Source: Hymenobacter sp. BT559
GTDB taxonomy: Bacteria > Bacteroidota > Bacteroidia > Cytophagales > Hymenobacteraceae
Direction: 5' to 3'
Assembly (NCBI RefSeq): GCF_017571525.1
Contig: NZ_JAGETY010000019.1
Span: 29,025-93,024 of the forward strand
DNA: 64,000 bases
A program made the translations under genes and the position numbers. Positions 8,150 to 17,628 of this stretch are shown here, in pieces (within the stretch, counting starts at the first letter, position 1; each line of letters starts with the position of its first letter). Under the pieces are notes generated by a model that did no database searches, was not told the DNA's origin, and worked only from the letters and a program-made list of their open reading frames with translations.

Positions 8150-9766
8150 ATGCTGATGAACCGCAATCTCCGCCAGACTTTACTGCTTGGGCTAGGGCTA
8201 GGTTTGGGGCTCGGGTCGTGCCAGAAGCTCGACCTGCCGCCCACCGACCGCCCCACCGACGCCACGTTCTGGCAGCAGCCATCCGACGCCTCGAATGTGC
8301 TGACCACGGCCTACGAAAACCTCTACAATTCCGAGTACTTCTTCTTCAACGAAGTGCTCTCCGATAATGCCTACGACAAAAGCGATGTGAACGGCTCCAA
8401 CGCCCGCAACATCGCCGAAGGCGCCTATGGCACCAACCAGCAGCGGGTTACCAACGAGTGGAGCTACCACTACAGCGGCATTCGCAAGTGCAACCAGCTG
8501 CTGGCCAACATCGACAAGATTGGCACCCTCGATGCCGGCCTCAAAGCCCGCTACATCGCCGAGGCCCGCGCCATCCGCGCCTTCCAGTACTTCCAGCTGA
8601 TGACCTGGTACGGTGACGTGCCGCTCATAACCACCGAAATCAGCGTGACCGATGCCGCCGGCGTCGTGCGCACGCCCCGCGCCCAAGTGCTCGACTTCGT
8701 GCTGAAAGAGCTGGATGCCGCAGCCGGTGCGCTGCCCCTGAACACCGCCTACGCCGCCGAAGACCGGGGCCGCTTTACCAAAGGTGCCGCGCTAGCCCTC
8801 AAAGCCCGCGTGCTGCTGTATGAAGGCCGCTGGGCCGACGTAACGGCCATCACCGAGCAGCTGATGGGCGGCACGGCCGGTACCTACAGCCTGTTTCCGA
8901 GCTATTCGGGCGTGTTTGCGCCCGGCAACGAGGGCAACAGCGAGGTGATGCTCGACTTGCAGTACCTGTTTCCGTCGCGCACCTACTCCGAGCAGCGCTT
9001 CTTCATTCCGCGCACCGAGGGCAAGCTCATCTGCGCCATTGCCCCCACGCAGGAGCTAGTGAATGACTACCTGATGGCTAATGGCAAGCCCATCAACGAC
9101 CCCGCCTCGGGCTACAGTGAGGCCACGCCCTACGTGGGCCGCGACCCGCGCTTTGCCGCCACGCTGGTGTACGATGGGTACAAATGGGTGCGCCCCGATG
9201 GGTCGAGCATTCTTATCAAAACCTTCCCCGGCACCGGCGACAACTCTGTGGACCGCGCCGACGCTAGCCCCACCGGCTACTACTCGGCCAAGTACTTCGA
9301 CCCCACCGCCGATGCCAACCTCAACTCGGGCCTGAACCTGATTCTGATTCGCTACGCCGACGTACTGCTCATGCACGCCGAAGCCAAGAACGAGCTAGGC
9401 CAATTCACCAGCGCCGAGTGGGACCGCACCATCGGGGCGCTGCGGCGCCGCGCCGGCTTCACCGACCCCGCCGCGCTGGCCTTTCCGGGGGGCAGCCAGG
9501 CTAGCCTGCAAGCCGTGGTGCGCCGCGAGCGCCGCACCGAGCTGGCCATGGAAGGCCTGCGCATCTTCGACCTGCGCCGCTGGCGCACGGCCCAGGCTGC
9601 GCTCACGGGATTCGCGCACGGCATCAAAGCCGGCGACCCCAACGTGGACAACGGCTACCTGCGTGTGGACCAGCGCACGTTTGACCCCGCCAAGCACTAC
9701 CTCTGGCCAGTGCCCCAGCGCGAGCGCGACATCAACCCCAACCTCACGCAAAATCCTGGCTGGTAG
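8150..9766 (+). CDS. SusD/RagB-family glycan-binding lipoprotein
   Basis: A 538-residue surface lipoprotein that caps the SusC channel and binds glycan. The N-terminus is a hydrophobic leucine-glycine signal followed by a lipobox ending at the cysteine in GLGLGSCQKLD (about residue 24). The helical TPR-like body shows family features: 'TDATFWQQPSDASNVLTTAYENL' region near the start, 'RYIAEARAIRAFQYFQLM', 'GDVPLITTE', 'ALALKARVLLYEGRW', and near the end 'RRERRTELAMEGLRIFDLRR' and 'YLWPVPQRERDINPNLTQN'. Length matches the family. The leader repeats the CCCACCCATCAT found before susC. An ATG two codons in is an equally possible start. Specificity for mannan is inferred from the adjacent enzymes. 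Confidence 0.96.
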   Translation: MLMNRNLRQTLLLGLGLGLGLGSCQKLDLPPTDRPTDATFWQQPSDASNVLTTAYENLYNSEYFFFNEVLSDNAYDKSDVNGSNARNIAEGAYGTNQQRVTNEWSYHYSGIRKCNQLLANIDKIGTLDAGLKARYIAEARAIRAFQYFQLMTWYGDVPLITTEISVTDAAGVVRTPRAQVLDFVLKELDAAAGALPLNTAYAAEDRGRFTKGAALALKARVLLYEGRWADVTAITEQLMGGTAGTYSLFPSYSGVFAPGNEGNSEVMLDLQYLFPSRTYSEQRFFIPRTEGKLICAIAPTQELVNDYLMANGKPINDPASGYSEATPYVGRDPRFAATLVYDGYKWVRPDGSSILIKTFPGTGDNSVDRADASPTGYYSAKYFDPTADANLNSGLNLILIRYADVLLMHAEAKNELGQFTSAEWDRTIGALRRRAGFTDPAALAFPGGSQASLQAVVRRERRTELAMEGLRIFDLRRWRTAQAALTGFAHGIKAGDPNVDNGYLRVDQRTFDPAKHYLWPVPQRERDINPNLTQNPGW

Positions 9767-9807
9767 CCTTTTCCTTTCTTCTTGAAATTTTCTTCGCCTC
9801 TAGCTCC

Positions 9808-10944
9808 ATGAAAAAGTTTTCCCACCCGCTGCTTCTCCTACTGATGCTCGTTGGCCTGCTGGCCAGCTGCAAAAAAGACGACAAAGCCCTCGACGACACC
9901 ATCACGCCGGTGTCGAACTACATCTCGCCCGCCGACAACACTTTCATCAAGCTCGACCCGCCTTCCAACGCGGCCGTGACCTTTGAATGGAGCCAGGCCC
10001 GCGCTGCCGATGGCACGCTGGTGCTCTACGAAGTGGTGTTTGACAAAGACGGCGGCGACTTCTCGAAGCCCGTGTACACCACCGTGTCGGGTACCAATGG
10101 CCTCGATACCAAGCTGGTGCTCAGCCACGGCGACCTCAATAAAATTGCCAACCTGGCCGGTATTCAGTCGCAGAGCCAGGGCAAGCTGAAGTGGATGGTG
10201 AACGCCTCCAAAGGCCTGAATGTGATGCCCGCCGCCACCGCCCGCACCCTCACGGTAGAGCGCCCCGCCGGCTTCTCGGTTATTCCGGGCAACCTCTACC
10301 TCTCTGGCTCGGGCACCGAGGGCGGCGCTACGCTCAGCCAGGCGCTGCCGTTCAAGCGTCTGTCATCGGGGGTGTTTGAGCTTTATACCAAGCTTTCGCC
10401 CGGCGACGTGAAGATTGTGGACGCGACCACCGGCACGCCCACCAACTACTACATCAGCGGCACCAAGCTGCTGCAAGGCGCTACTACTACCAATCCTACT
10501 TCGACCACGGGCGTGTACCGCATGACCCTGGACTTCAACAACGGCTCGGCCGTGCTCACCGAGATTCAGTCGGTCGGCCTCTGGGTGGCGGCCCAAAACA
10601 AGGTGACTGTGACGCTGCCCTACGTAGGCCAGGGCCTGTGGGAAATCGATAACACGCCGATTGAGTTCTTCCAGTTCAGCTGGGGCCGCGATGAGCGCTA
10701 CAAGTTCATCTTTACCGAAAAGGATGCCGCCGGCAACGTGAAGGCGCGCCAGTACGGCAGCACCAACGTCGATAACGTGCCCCCCACGGCTACCACGGCT
10801 GCGGCCTACTTCTACCTCGTGCCCGTGGCCGACGACCAGTGGAACAACACCTTCAAGTTTCCGGGCACGGCCGACCACAAGAGCGTGGATATCCTGGTGA
10901 TGATGCAGCCCGCCGCCTACACCCACCAGGTGAAGGTGCACTAG
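9808..10944 (+). CDS. SusE-like outer-membrane glycan-binding lipoprotein
   Basis: A 378-residue lipoprotein: signal peptide with lipobox at LLASCKKDD (cysteine about residue 21), then a SusE-type N-terminal Ig-like module ('ITPVSNYISPADNTFIKLDP', 'VTFEWSQARAADGTLVLYEV'), and two C-terminal beta modules ('NLYLSGSGTEGG...FELYTKL' and 'VGLWVAAQN...FKFPG') like the glycan-binding domains of SusE/SusF. It lies 41 bases after susD and before the GH76 gene, the usual place for a surface glycan-binding protein that helps hold the polysaccharide. No catalytic motif was seen. The assignment to SusE rather than SusF rests on the N-terminal module and length. Confidence 0.82.
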   Translation: MKKFSHPLLLLLMLVGLLASCKKDDKALDDTITPVSNYISPADNTFIKLDPPSNAAVTFEWSQARAADGTLVLYEVVFDKDGGDFSKPVYTTVSGTNGLDTKLVLSHGDLNKIANLAGIQSQSQGKLKWMVNASKGLNVMPAATARTLTVERPAGFSVIPGNLYLSGSGTEGGATLSQALPFKRLSSGVFELYTKLSPGDVKIVDATTGTPTNYYISGTKLLQGATTTNPTSTTGVYRMTLDFNNGSAVLTEIQSVGLWVAAQNKVTVTLPYVGQGLWEIDNTPIEFFQFSWGRDERYKFIFTEKDAAGNVKARQYGSTNVDNVPPTATTAAAYFYLVPVADDQWNNTFKFPGTADHKSVDILVMMQPAAYTHQVKVH

Positions 10945-10986
10945 AAGGGTTGATTAGTTAGTGTCCAGCGTTTTATCTCTGTGTTT

Positions 10987-12141
10987 ATGCGTTTCTTTCG
11001 GGTCGAGGCTAGCGCCCTGCTAGGCCTGGTTTGCCTTGCCTCCTGCCACGAGAAGGTGGATGATGCCATTACCCCACCGGCCCCCAAGCCGGTGGCGGTA
11101 ACGGCCAACTGGAGCGCCCGCGCCGACTCGGCGCAGGCCGCGCTCAACCAGTATTTCTGGGCGCCTACCGACCAGTATTACCTGCAAAACAACCTCGGCA
11201 AGCCCGACTTCAACTACTGGTGGCAGGCCCACGGCCTCGACATCCTGCTCGACGGCTACCAGCGCACCAAGTCGGCTGACTACACGGCCAAGATGCAGCA
11301 GCTGCAGCAAGGCACTAAGCAGAAGAACGGCAACACGTTCCTCAACACCTACTACGACGACATGGCCTGGGAGGCCCTAGCCAACCTACGGGCGTTTCAG
11401 CTCACCCAGGACCCCTCGTATAAAGCCACGGCCCTGCTGCTATGGTCCGACCTCAAGGGCGGCTGGAACACGAGCCAGGGCGGCGGCATAGCCTGGCGCA
11501 AAACCCAGCTCGACTACAAGAACACGCCGGCCAATGCGCCGGTGGCCATCCTGGCAGCCCGCCTGTATCAGCTCGACCGCAACCCCGACGACCTGGCCTG
11601 GGCGCAGAAGATTTATGACTGGGAAAAAAAGACCCTGGTAGACCCCACCAGCGGCTTCGTGTGGGATGGCATCAATGCCAACGGCGACGGCCAGACCAAT
11701 AAGACGTGGAAGTTTACCTACAACCAGGGCGTCTTTATCGGGGCCGGGCTGGAGCTGTACCGGGCTACCCAGCAGAGCACGTACCTCGACGATGCCAACC
11801 GCACGGCAGGCTTTGTGCTCAACGACAGCCAGCTTTCGCCGGGCGGTATTCTGCACGACGAAGGCGGCGGAGATGGCGGCTTGTTCAAAGGCATTCTGGT
11901 GCGCTACCTGGCCCTGCTGGCTACCGAGCCCTCCGTGCCCGCCGCCACGCGCGCCAATTACGTGTCGTTCCTAAAGTTCAATGGCGAAAGCCTGTATAAG
12001 CAGGGGACGCGCAAGCCGCAGTACCTGTTCAATACCAGCTGGACGGCGCAGCCGGGCGGCACCGTCGACGGCTCGACCCAAATGAGCGGCGTGATGCTAT
12101 TTGAAGTGATGGCTGACTTGCAGGCACGCAAGCTCCTCTAA
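10987..12141 (+). CDS. GH76 family alpha-1,6-mannanase lipoprotein
   Basis: A 384-residue lipoprotein with lipobox LVCLASCHEK (cysteine about residue 20), expected on the outer membrane. It has the (alpha/alpha)6 GH76 signatures: the paired catalytic aspartates in NTYYDDMAWEALANL (about residues 124-125), 'GGIAWRKTQLDYKNTPANAP', and 'TYNQGVFIGAGLELYR'. GH76 enzymes hydrolyse internal alpha-1,6-mannosidic bonds of yeast-type mannan or bacterial lipomannan. I chose the ATG at 10987 rather than the GTG two codons earlier because it starts a clean lipoprotein signal. It is followed by a GH92 enzyme; endo-acting GH76 on the surface with exo-acting GH92 inside is the common division of labour in mannan loci. 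Confidence 0.9.
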   Translation: MRFFRVEASALLGLVCLASCHEKVDDAITPPAPKPVAVTANWSARADSAQAALNQYFWAPTDQYYLQNNLGKPDFNYWWQAHGLDILLDGYQRTKSADYTAKMQQLQQGTKQKNGNTFLNTYYDDMAWEALANLRAFQLTQDPSYKATALLLWSDLKGGWNTSQGGGIAWRKTQLDYKNTPANAPVAILAARLYQLDRNPDDLAWAQKIYDWEKKTLVDPTSGFVWDGINANGDGQTNKTWKFTYNQGVFIGAGLELYRATQQSTYLDDANRTAGFVLNDSQLSPGGILHDEGGGDGGLFKGILVRYLALLATEPSVPAATRANYVSFLKFNGESLYKQGTRKPQYLFNTSWTAQPGGTVDGSTQMSGVMLFEVMADLQARKLL

Positions 12142-12273
12142 GAGCTCTGCTAACTTTTGGGTGGCGGCAAAATGGCCGGGCTCCGCGGTGGGACGCGGCT
12201 TGGTCCGCCCGCGCTTGGCTGGTGGGGCCGGGCGCGGGCATTTTTTCGCACCTGCTATTCTAAAAATTCTTGT

Positions 12274-14646
12274 ATGAAATTGATTTTCAAGGCGGGCGTA
12301 TGGGCACTGGCCCTGCTGGCGGCGGAAGGGGCTAGCGCGCAAAACGTGCTCAAGTACGTGAACCCCAACATTGGCACGGCGCACAGCCGGTGGTTTTTCT
12401 ACACCCCGGCGGCCGTGCCCTACGGCATGGCCAAGCTAGCCCCCTCTACCAACGGCCACTACGGCAACCCCTCGGGCTGGGAAGCGGTGGGCTACGACAC
12501 CCGGCAAAACTCCATCGAGGGCTTCGTGCACTTTCACGAGTGGCAGGTGGGTGGCGTAAGCTTTATGCCCACCACCGGCGAGCTGCGCACCCAGCCCGGC
12601 GACCTCGACAAGCCCGCCAGCGGCTACCGCTCGCACTTCGACCGCAAAAACCAGGTGGCCGAGCCCGGCTACTACAAGGTATTGCTCGATGACTACGGCA
12701 TCACGGCCGAGCTCACGGCCACTAAGCGGGTCGGCTTTCACCGCTACACCTTCCCCAAGAGCGACCAGGCGCACATCATTCTCGATATCGGCAACAAGCA
12801 GGGCGAGAGCGGCGACGTGACCGATGCCAGCATCCGGATGGTGGACGCCACCCACGTGGAGGGCTTCGTGAGCACCTATCCCAAATACGTGAAAACCTAC
12901 GACCCTAGCGGCAAGGTGAACATGTACTTCTTTGGCGAAATAAGCAAGGCGCCGGCCAACGTGGGCGCCTTCACGGCTGCGGGCGCCCAGCCCGATACCA
13001 AGTCGGCCGCCGGCAAGGGCGCGGGCCTGGTGCTCAACTATAAAACCACGGCGCAGGAGAAGATTGAGCTAAAAATCGGCCTCTCGTACACCTCCATCGC
13101 CAACGCCAAGGCCAACCTGCTGGCCGAGGCCAAGAGTCTCACCTTCGACCAGGCCCGCACTGCCGCGCAGGCCACCTGGCAGCGCGAGCTAGGCAAAATC
13201 GCGGTGGAAGGCCCTAGCGAGCAAGACAAGACCAAGTTCTACACCGGCCTTTTCCATGCGCTGCTAGGGCGCGGCATTGCCAGCGACGTGAATGGGGCCT
13301 ACCCTAAGCACGGCGGCCAGGCGGGTCAGCTAGTGGCTAGCGGCCCCGGCCCCAAGCCCGAGTTTATGAACACCGACGCCATCTGGGGCGGCTACTGGAA
13401 CCTGACGCAGCTCTGGGCCCTGAGCTACCCCGAGTGGTACGGCAACTACGTGAACACCGAGCTGCAAGTGTACCGCGACAAAGGCTGGTTTGGCGATGGG
13501 CTGGCCAACAGTGAGTACGTGTCGGGCGTGGGCACCAACTTCGTGGGGCTAGCGGTAGCCGGCGCCTACCAGGTGGGCATCCGCAACTACGACGTGAACC
13601 TGGCTTACCAGGCCGTGCGCGCCAATGAGCTGAACTACCGCCACCGCGCCTTCGGCTCGGGCAAGATGGACGTGAAAGCCTTCACGCAGTACGGCTACGT
13701 ACCCTTCAGGGAAGACTACAAGCAGTACCAGGGCGAGTGGTACAAAACCGACTCGACGGGTTCCTACTTTTCCAACTCGCACACCCTCGAATACAGCTAC
13801 AGCGCCTTCGCCGCCGCACAAATGGCGAAAGCCCTGGGCAAAAAAGCCGACTACGAGCAGCTACTCAAGCTCTCCAACGGCTGGCAGAAGATTCTGAACC
13901 CGCAGAACAAGCTCATGCAGCCCAAGCTGGCGGATGGTACCTTCGTGGGCAATTTCAACCCCTATGAGCCGTGGCGCGGCTTCCAGGAAGGCAACGCCAT
14001 GCAGTACACCTTCTACGTGCCGCAAAACCCGGCTGGGCTCATTGAGGCGCTAGGCCGCGATAAATTCAACAATCGGCTCGACAGCCTCTTCACCGCCTCG
14101 GCCAAAACGGGCTTTGGCGGCGGCAAAGAGATTGACGCCTTCGCGGGCATCAAGGCCATCTACAACCACGGCAACCAACCCTGCCTACACATCAGCTGGC
14201 TGTTCAACTTCTCGGGCCAGCCCTGGCTCACGCAGAAGTGGACCCGCCAGATTTGCGACGAGTTTTACGGCACCGAGCCCATCCACGGCTACGGCTACGG
14301 CCAGGACGAAGACCAGGGCCAGCTAGGGTCGTGGTACGTCATTACTTCCTTAGGCCTGTTCGATGTGAAGGGCTTCACCGACTCCCGGCCCATTATCGAG
14401 CTGGGCAGCCCGATGTTCAGTAAGTCTACCATCCAGCTGGGCAACAAAAAGCAGCTCGTAATCGAGGCCAAAAACACGTCTAAGCAGAACATGTACGTGC
14501 AATCGGCTGAGCTAAACGGCAAGCCGCTGAATAACTGCTGGCTCTACCGCGACGAGCTGATGCGCGGCGGCCGGCTGGTGTTCACGATGGGCCCGCAGCC
14601 CAACAAAGCCTGGGGCAGCAAGACCCCGCCACCGTCGGCGCAGTAA
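12274..14646 (+). CDS. Divergent GH92-family alpha-mannosidase
   Basis: The 790-residue exported protein starts at the ATG at 12274 with a signal peptide (MKLIFKAGVWALALLAAEG, then ASAQ); upstream codons encode an arginine-rich stretch and were excluded. GH92 hallmarks are present: N-terminal 'VNPNIGT', the 'QEGNAMQYTFYVP' segment with Glu572 (position of the catalytic acid in this family), and 'GQDEDQGQLGSWYV' with Asp678 and Asp680 (the calcium-linked base region). GH92 enzymes are exo-acting, inverting alpha-mannosidases. Two features depart from the common pattern: 'YNHGNQPCLH' has Gln635 where GNEP is usual, and the N-terminal 'FVHFHEWQVGGVSFMP' replaces the usual SHTHLSG-type stretch. 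Linkage specificity may therefore differ from standard alpha-1,2 enzymes. It closes the mannan operon. Confidence 0.85.
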   Translation: MKLIFKAGVWALALLAAEGASAQNVLKYVNPNIGTAHSRWFFYTPAAVPYGMAKLAPSTNGHYGNPSGWEAVGYDTRQNSIEGFVHFHEWQVGGVSFMPTTGELRTQPGDLDKPASGYRSHFDRKNQVAEPGYYKVLLDDYGITAELTATKRVGFHRYTFPKSDQAHIILDIGNKQGESGDVTDASIRMVDATHVEGFVSTYPKYVKTYDPSGKVNMYFFGEISKAPANVGAFTAAGAQPDTKSAAGKGAGLVLNYKTTAQEKIELKIGLSYTSIANAKANLLAEAKSLTFDQARTAAQATWQRELGKIAVEGPSEQDKTKFYTGLFHALLGRGIASDVNGAYPKHGGQAGQLVASGPGPKPEFMNTDAIWGGYWNLTQLWALSYPEWYGNYVNTELQVYRDKGWFGDGLANSEYVSGVGTNFVGLAVAGAYQVGIRNYDVNLAYQAVRANELNYRHRAFGSGKMDVKAFTQYGYVPFREDYKQYQGEWYKTDSTGSYFSNSHTLEYSYSAFAAAQMAKALGKKADYEQLLKLSNGWQKILNPQNKLMQPKLADGTFVGNFNPYEPWRGFQEGNAMQYTFYVPQNPAGLIEALGRDKFNNRLDSLFTASAKTGFGGGKEIDAFAGIKAIYNHGNQPCLHISWLFNFSGQPWLTQKWTRQICDEFYGTEPIHGYGYGQDEDQGQLGSWYVITSLGLFDVKGFTDSRPIIELGSPMFSKSTIQLGNKKQLVIEAKNTSKQNMYVQSAELNGKPLNNCWLYRDELMRGGRLVFTMGPQPNKAWGSKTPPPSAQ

Positions 14647-14996
14647 TACGCAGCGCTGAGCCTGCGCCAGGGGCCGAAAAGCTGTCAGTTCTGGCATCAG
14701 AAAAGCCTGAAAATTGGCGGGACTGTAGTTGGCGCTCTGGGGGCTAGCGGGCGGCAGAGGATGGAATGCGTGTTGACAGGCGCGCAGTAGGCGCGGGCAG
14801 GGCAACAGGTACTTTGGCGAAGTAGTGCGTAGTAGCCGTTGCATGCCAGCTTCCGGCGACTAGTCTTCGATATCTTGTGTGTCAAAGGTTTAAAAGTGGC
14901 GTAGACGTTAGCATTTAATGCGTTAACGTATGCACCACTACCTGAGTGCCAAGTAGCCAGCCTTATAGCGCGCTAACCAGCATTAGGCCGGATACC
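14647..14996. other. Convergent intergenic region, nothing recognised
   Basis: These 350 bases separate the GH92 gene (plus strand) from the response regulator (minus strand). No gene, tRNA or strong hairpin with a T run was seen. It becomes more AT-rich from about 14880. Confidence 0.5.
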
Positions 14997-16037
14997 CTAC
15001 CAATTGCTGCGCCGCAGCCTCTCGGGCTGAAGCACGCGGATGGTGCCGCTCGTGAGCTCAATCAGGCCATCCTGGCGAAACTCGCTGAGGGTGCGGCTAA
15101 GCGATTCGGGGGCAGTGCCCACTACGGCGGCCAGGTCCTCGCGGGCTAGCTGAATGGGCGGGCCACCGGGCTGGTGCAGCTGCAGCAGGGCATCGGCGAT
15201 GCGGCGGCGCAGCGAGTGATAGGCCATTTCGACCAGCTGCTGCTCGCGCTGGCGCTCGCGGCCCGCCAGCAGCCGAATGAACTGCTGGCTGACGTCGGCA
15301 TTGCGCAGCAGCAGGTCAGTAAACTCTTCGGCCGGAATGTAGAGCAGCGTGGAGTCTTCAACGGCCACCGCTGAATCGTGGTAGGGTAGGCGTTCGAGCA
15401 AGGCCTGGTAGCCAAAAAACTCGTCTGCCTGGTACAGCCCCGTTATCAGCTCCTTGCCGGCCGCCGTGGTCTTGCTCGTTTTCACGCGGCCGGCTTGCAC
15501 GAAGTAAAGCCGCAGGGGCTCATCGCCTTCCGTATAGATAAACTGGCGGCGAGGCACTTGGTGGGGCTTGCGGTCGGTGGCGAGGCTAGCCAGGTTGCTC
15601 ACCCGGCGGGCATCGGCCAAGAACTCGCCCAGGCCGCCTTCGGCTAGGTCGTAGTCGGGCCGCAGGTGCTGAAAGCGGCTGAGGCGCCCGGCCACCGCGC
15701 TTAGCAGCTCGTTGCTGTCGAAGGGCTTGGTGAGGTAGTCGTCGGCACCAAGCTCCATGCCGCGGCGCAGGTCGGCCCGCTCGGTTTTGGCGGTGAGGAA
15801 GATGAAGGGAACGCCAGCCAGCTGGGGGTTTTGGTTGAAGATGTGCAGCACGCCATAGCCGTCGAGCACGGGCATCATAATATCGCAGATGACCAGGTTG
15901 GGGCGTGTGGCTAGGGCCTGCTCTACGCCTATTTTACCGTTCTCGGCCGTGAGCACGGTGTAGCCGGCCAGCTCCAGCAGCTCGGCGGTGTTTTCCCGAA
16001 TCAGGTCGTTGTCTTCAATCAGTAAAATGGTTTTCAT
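14997..16037 (-). CDS. Response regulator: receiver domain fused to Crp/Fnr-type cNMP-binding and HTH domains
   Basis: The 346-residue cytoplasmic protein has three parts. Residues 1-120 are a CheY-like receiver (ILLIEDND, phospho-acceptor Asp52 in VICDIMMPVLDG, conserved Lys in YLTKPFD). Residues about 150-265 form a cyclic-nucleotide-binding beta roll (IYTEGDEPLRLYFVQAGRVK, FFGYQALL). Residues about 280-346 are a Crp/Fnr helix-turn-helix (LAREDLAAVVGTAPESLSRT). The recognition helix keeps Glu..Ser-Arg (PESLSR), the spacing used by FNR to read TTGAT half-sites. The Fe-S cysteines of FNR are absent, so input should be phosphorylation by the adjacent kinase. The ATG at 16037 overlaps the kinase 3' end by 23 bases, implying translational coupling. 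An FNR-like box at 20797 upstream of ccoNO is a plausible target. Confidence 0.9.
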   Translation of the reverse strand: MKTILLIEDNDLIRENTAELLELAGYTVLTAENGKIGVEQALATRPNLVICDIMMPVLDGYGVLHIFNQNPQLAGVPFIFLTAKTERADLRRGMELGADDYLTKPFDSNELLSAVAGRLSRFQHLRPDYDLAEGGLGEFLADARRVSNLASLATDRKPHQVPRRQFIYTEGDEPLRLYFVQAGRVKTSKTTAAGKELITGLYQADEFFGYQALLERLPYHDSAVAVEDSTLLYIPAEEFTDLLLRNADVSQQFIRLLAGRERQREQQLVEMAYHSLRRRIADALLQLHQPGGPPIQLAREDLAAVVGTAPESLSRTLSEFRQDGLIELTSGTIRVLQPERLRRSNW

Positions 16038-17628
16038 AAGGCAGCGTGACGGTAACGGTAGTGCCCTGGCCCAGCTCACTGCTCAGGTTGATGGTGCCGC
16101 CCATAAGCTCGAGGTAGCGGGCAATGATGTAGAGGCCTAGCCCGGTACCGGGCACGTTGGTGACGTTGCGGGCCCGGAAAAAGCGCTCGAACAAGTGCGC
16201 CTGGTCTTCTTGCGAAATGCCCACGCCCTGGTCTTGCACCACCAGCGTGAGCTGGCCGCCGGCGCAGGTAGCGGCCAGGCGCACTACCGTGTTTTCACCC
16301 GAATACTTCAGCGCGTTCGAGAGCAGGTTGACCACAATCTTGCGCAGCAGCGAGGGGTCGAGCCACAGCGGCTCGGGGCAGCTGATGGCTTGCTCGATAG
16401 TCTGTCCGGCTTTGAGTAGGCCCTGCACGTCGGCCACAGTGTCGTGCAGTAGGGTAGGGAGGTCGAGGCGCGTAGGGTGGGCCACTACCTTGCCTTCCTC
16501 GATACGGCCCACCGACAGAAACTCTTCGAGCACATCATTCAAGTGGTTGACTGACTGGCGGATGCGGTCCAGGTGGCGCAGGCGCTTGTCTTGCTGGTCG
16601 GCGGCCGGGTATTTTTCGATGAGCGAAGCCGACGTGAGCACGGCCGTGAGCGGGGTGCGAAACTCGTGCGAGGCCATGCTCACGAAGCGCGACTTGAGCT
16701 CGCCCAGCTCTTGCTCGGCGGCCAGGGCCTGGGCCAGCTCGGCCTGGCGCTGTTCGAGCTGCTCCAGGGTACTCAGCAGGGCGTGGGTGCGGTCGGCTAC
16801 TTTTTGCTCCAGGTCGGCGTTGAGGCGCTCCACCCGCTGGCGCTCGGCAACGAGAGCCTGGTCGGCCGTTTTCTTGAACGTCACATCGACCACGTACGAC
16901 ACCACGTACAGCTCGGCATCGAGGTAGAAGTAGCTGAGACTCACCTCGACCGGAAATACCGAGCCATCGTGGCGCTGGCCCTCCAGGTCGCCGCGGTGAG
17001 CACTCATGGCGCGCACCTGCGGCTGGGCATTGAAGGACGCGCGCAGCTGCTCGTGGCGGCGGCCGGCGGCCTGCGGCACCAATGCCTCGATGCGCAGGCC
17101 TAGCAGCTCGCCTTCAGCATAGCCAAATTGCTGGTGCGCCATCTGGTTGGCCGATACGATGCTGCCCGCTTGGTTGCAAACGATGATGCCGATGGTGGCA
17201 TTGGCCACCACCGCCTCAAAGCGGCGCACGCTCTGGGCCAGCGCCTGCTCGGCCTGGTGCAGGCGGCTTTGCTCGCTCAGGCGCAGCAGAAAAAACGGGT
17301 CGCCTTCGACTTCAAAATACGTGAGCTCAATGCGCGCCTGGAAAGCTTCGCCGGTGGCTTTGAGCACTTCGGTTTCGACGGTTTGGCGGCCAGCGCGCCG
17401 GGCTTGCTCGCGCAGGCTGGCCCACTGGGCCGCCGTGAGGGCGGGCGCGTGCGGCACCGGGCCGGGAGCCGCCAGCAGCGCGGCTTCGGAAGGGTAGCCC
17501 AGCAGCCGCACGCCGGCCGGGTTTACTTGCGTGAGCTGGCCGGCCGTGGCATCATACACGCCCACCAGCTCGGCAGCCTGATGCAGCAGCACATCGGTGA
17601 GCGCGCGGGAGAAAGCAGCGTGGGGCAT
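16015..17628 (-). CDS. PAS-domain hybrid-free sensor histidine kinase
   Basis: A 537-residue cytoplasmic kinase (no clear membrane segment from this start). Order: PAS domain at about 12-120, second PAS at about 135-250 (ANATIGIIVCNQAGSIVSAN, FGYAEGELLG), coiled coil at about 255-315, HisKA with phospho-accepting His321 in MASHEFRTPL, and HATPase_c with the N box NLLSNALKYSG, DQGVGI and GTGLGLYI. It overlaps the response-regulator gene and must be its partner. The signal is unknown; PAS domains often sense redox state, oxygen or small ligands, which fits the nearby cbb3 oxidase genes. The start is the ATG at 17628; a longer form from 17718 would add 30 residues (MSLLKLMFDSCQEGLRPLLS...) and cannot be excluded. 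Confidence 0.9.
   Translation of the reverse strand: MPHAAFSRALTDVLLHQAAELVGVYDATAGQLTQVNPAGVRLLGYPSEAALLAAPGPVPHAPALTAAQWASLREQARRAGRQTVETEVLKATGEAFQARIELTYFEVEGDPFFLLRLSEQSRLHQAEQALAQSVRRFEAVVANATIGIIVCNQAGSIVSANQMAHQQFGYAEGELLGLRIEALVPQAAGRRHEQLRASFNAQPQVRAMSAHRGDLEGQRHDGSVFPVEVSLSYFYLDAELYVVSYVVDVTFKKTADQALVAERQRVERLNADLEQKVADRTHALLSTLEQLEQRQAELAQALAAEQELGELKSRFVSMASHEFRTPLTAVLTSASLIEKYPAADQQDKRLRHLDRIRQSVNHLNDVLEEFLSVGRIEEGKVVAHPTRLDLPTLLHDTVADVQGLLKAGQTIEQAISCPEPLWLDPSLLRKIVVNLLSNALKYSGENTVVRLAATCAGGQLTLVVQDQGVGISQEDQAHLFERFFRARNVTNVPGTGLGLYIIARYLELMGGTINLSSELGQGTTVTVTLPYENHFTD

Noticed and set aside
14170..14181. GNQP in the GH92 enzyme as loss of the catalytic acid
   Set aside because: By spacing to the DxD motif the acid corresponds to Glu572 in QEGNAMQY, which is present; the change affects another conserved site.
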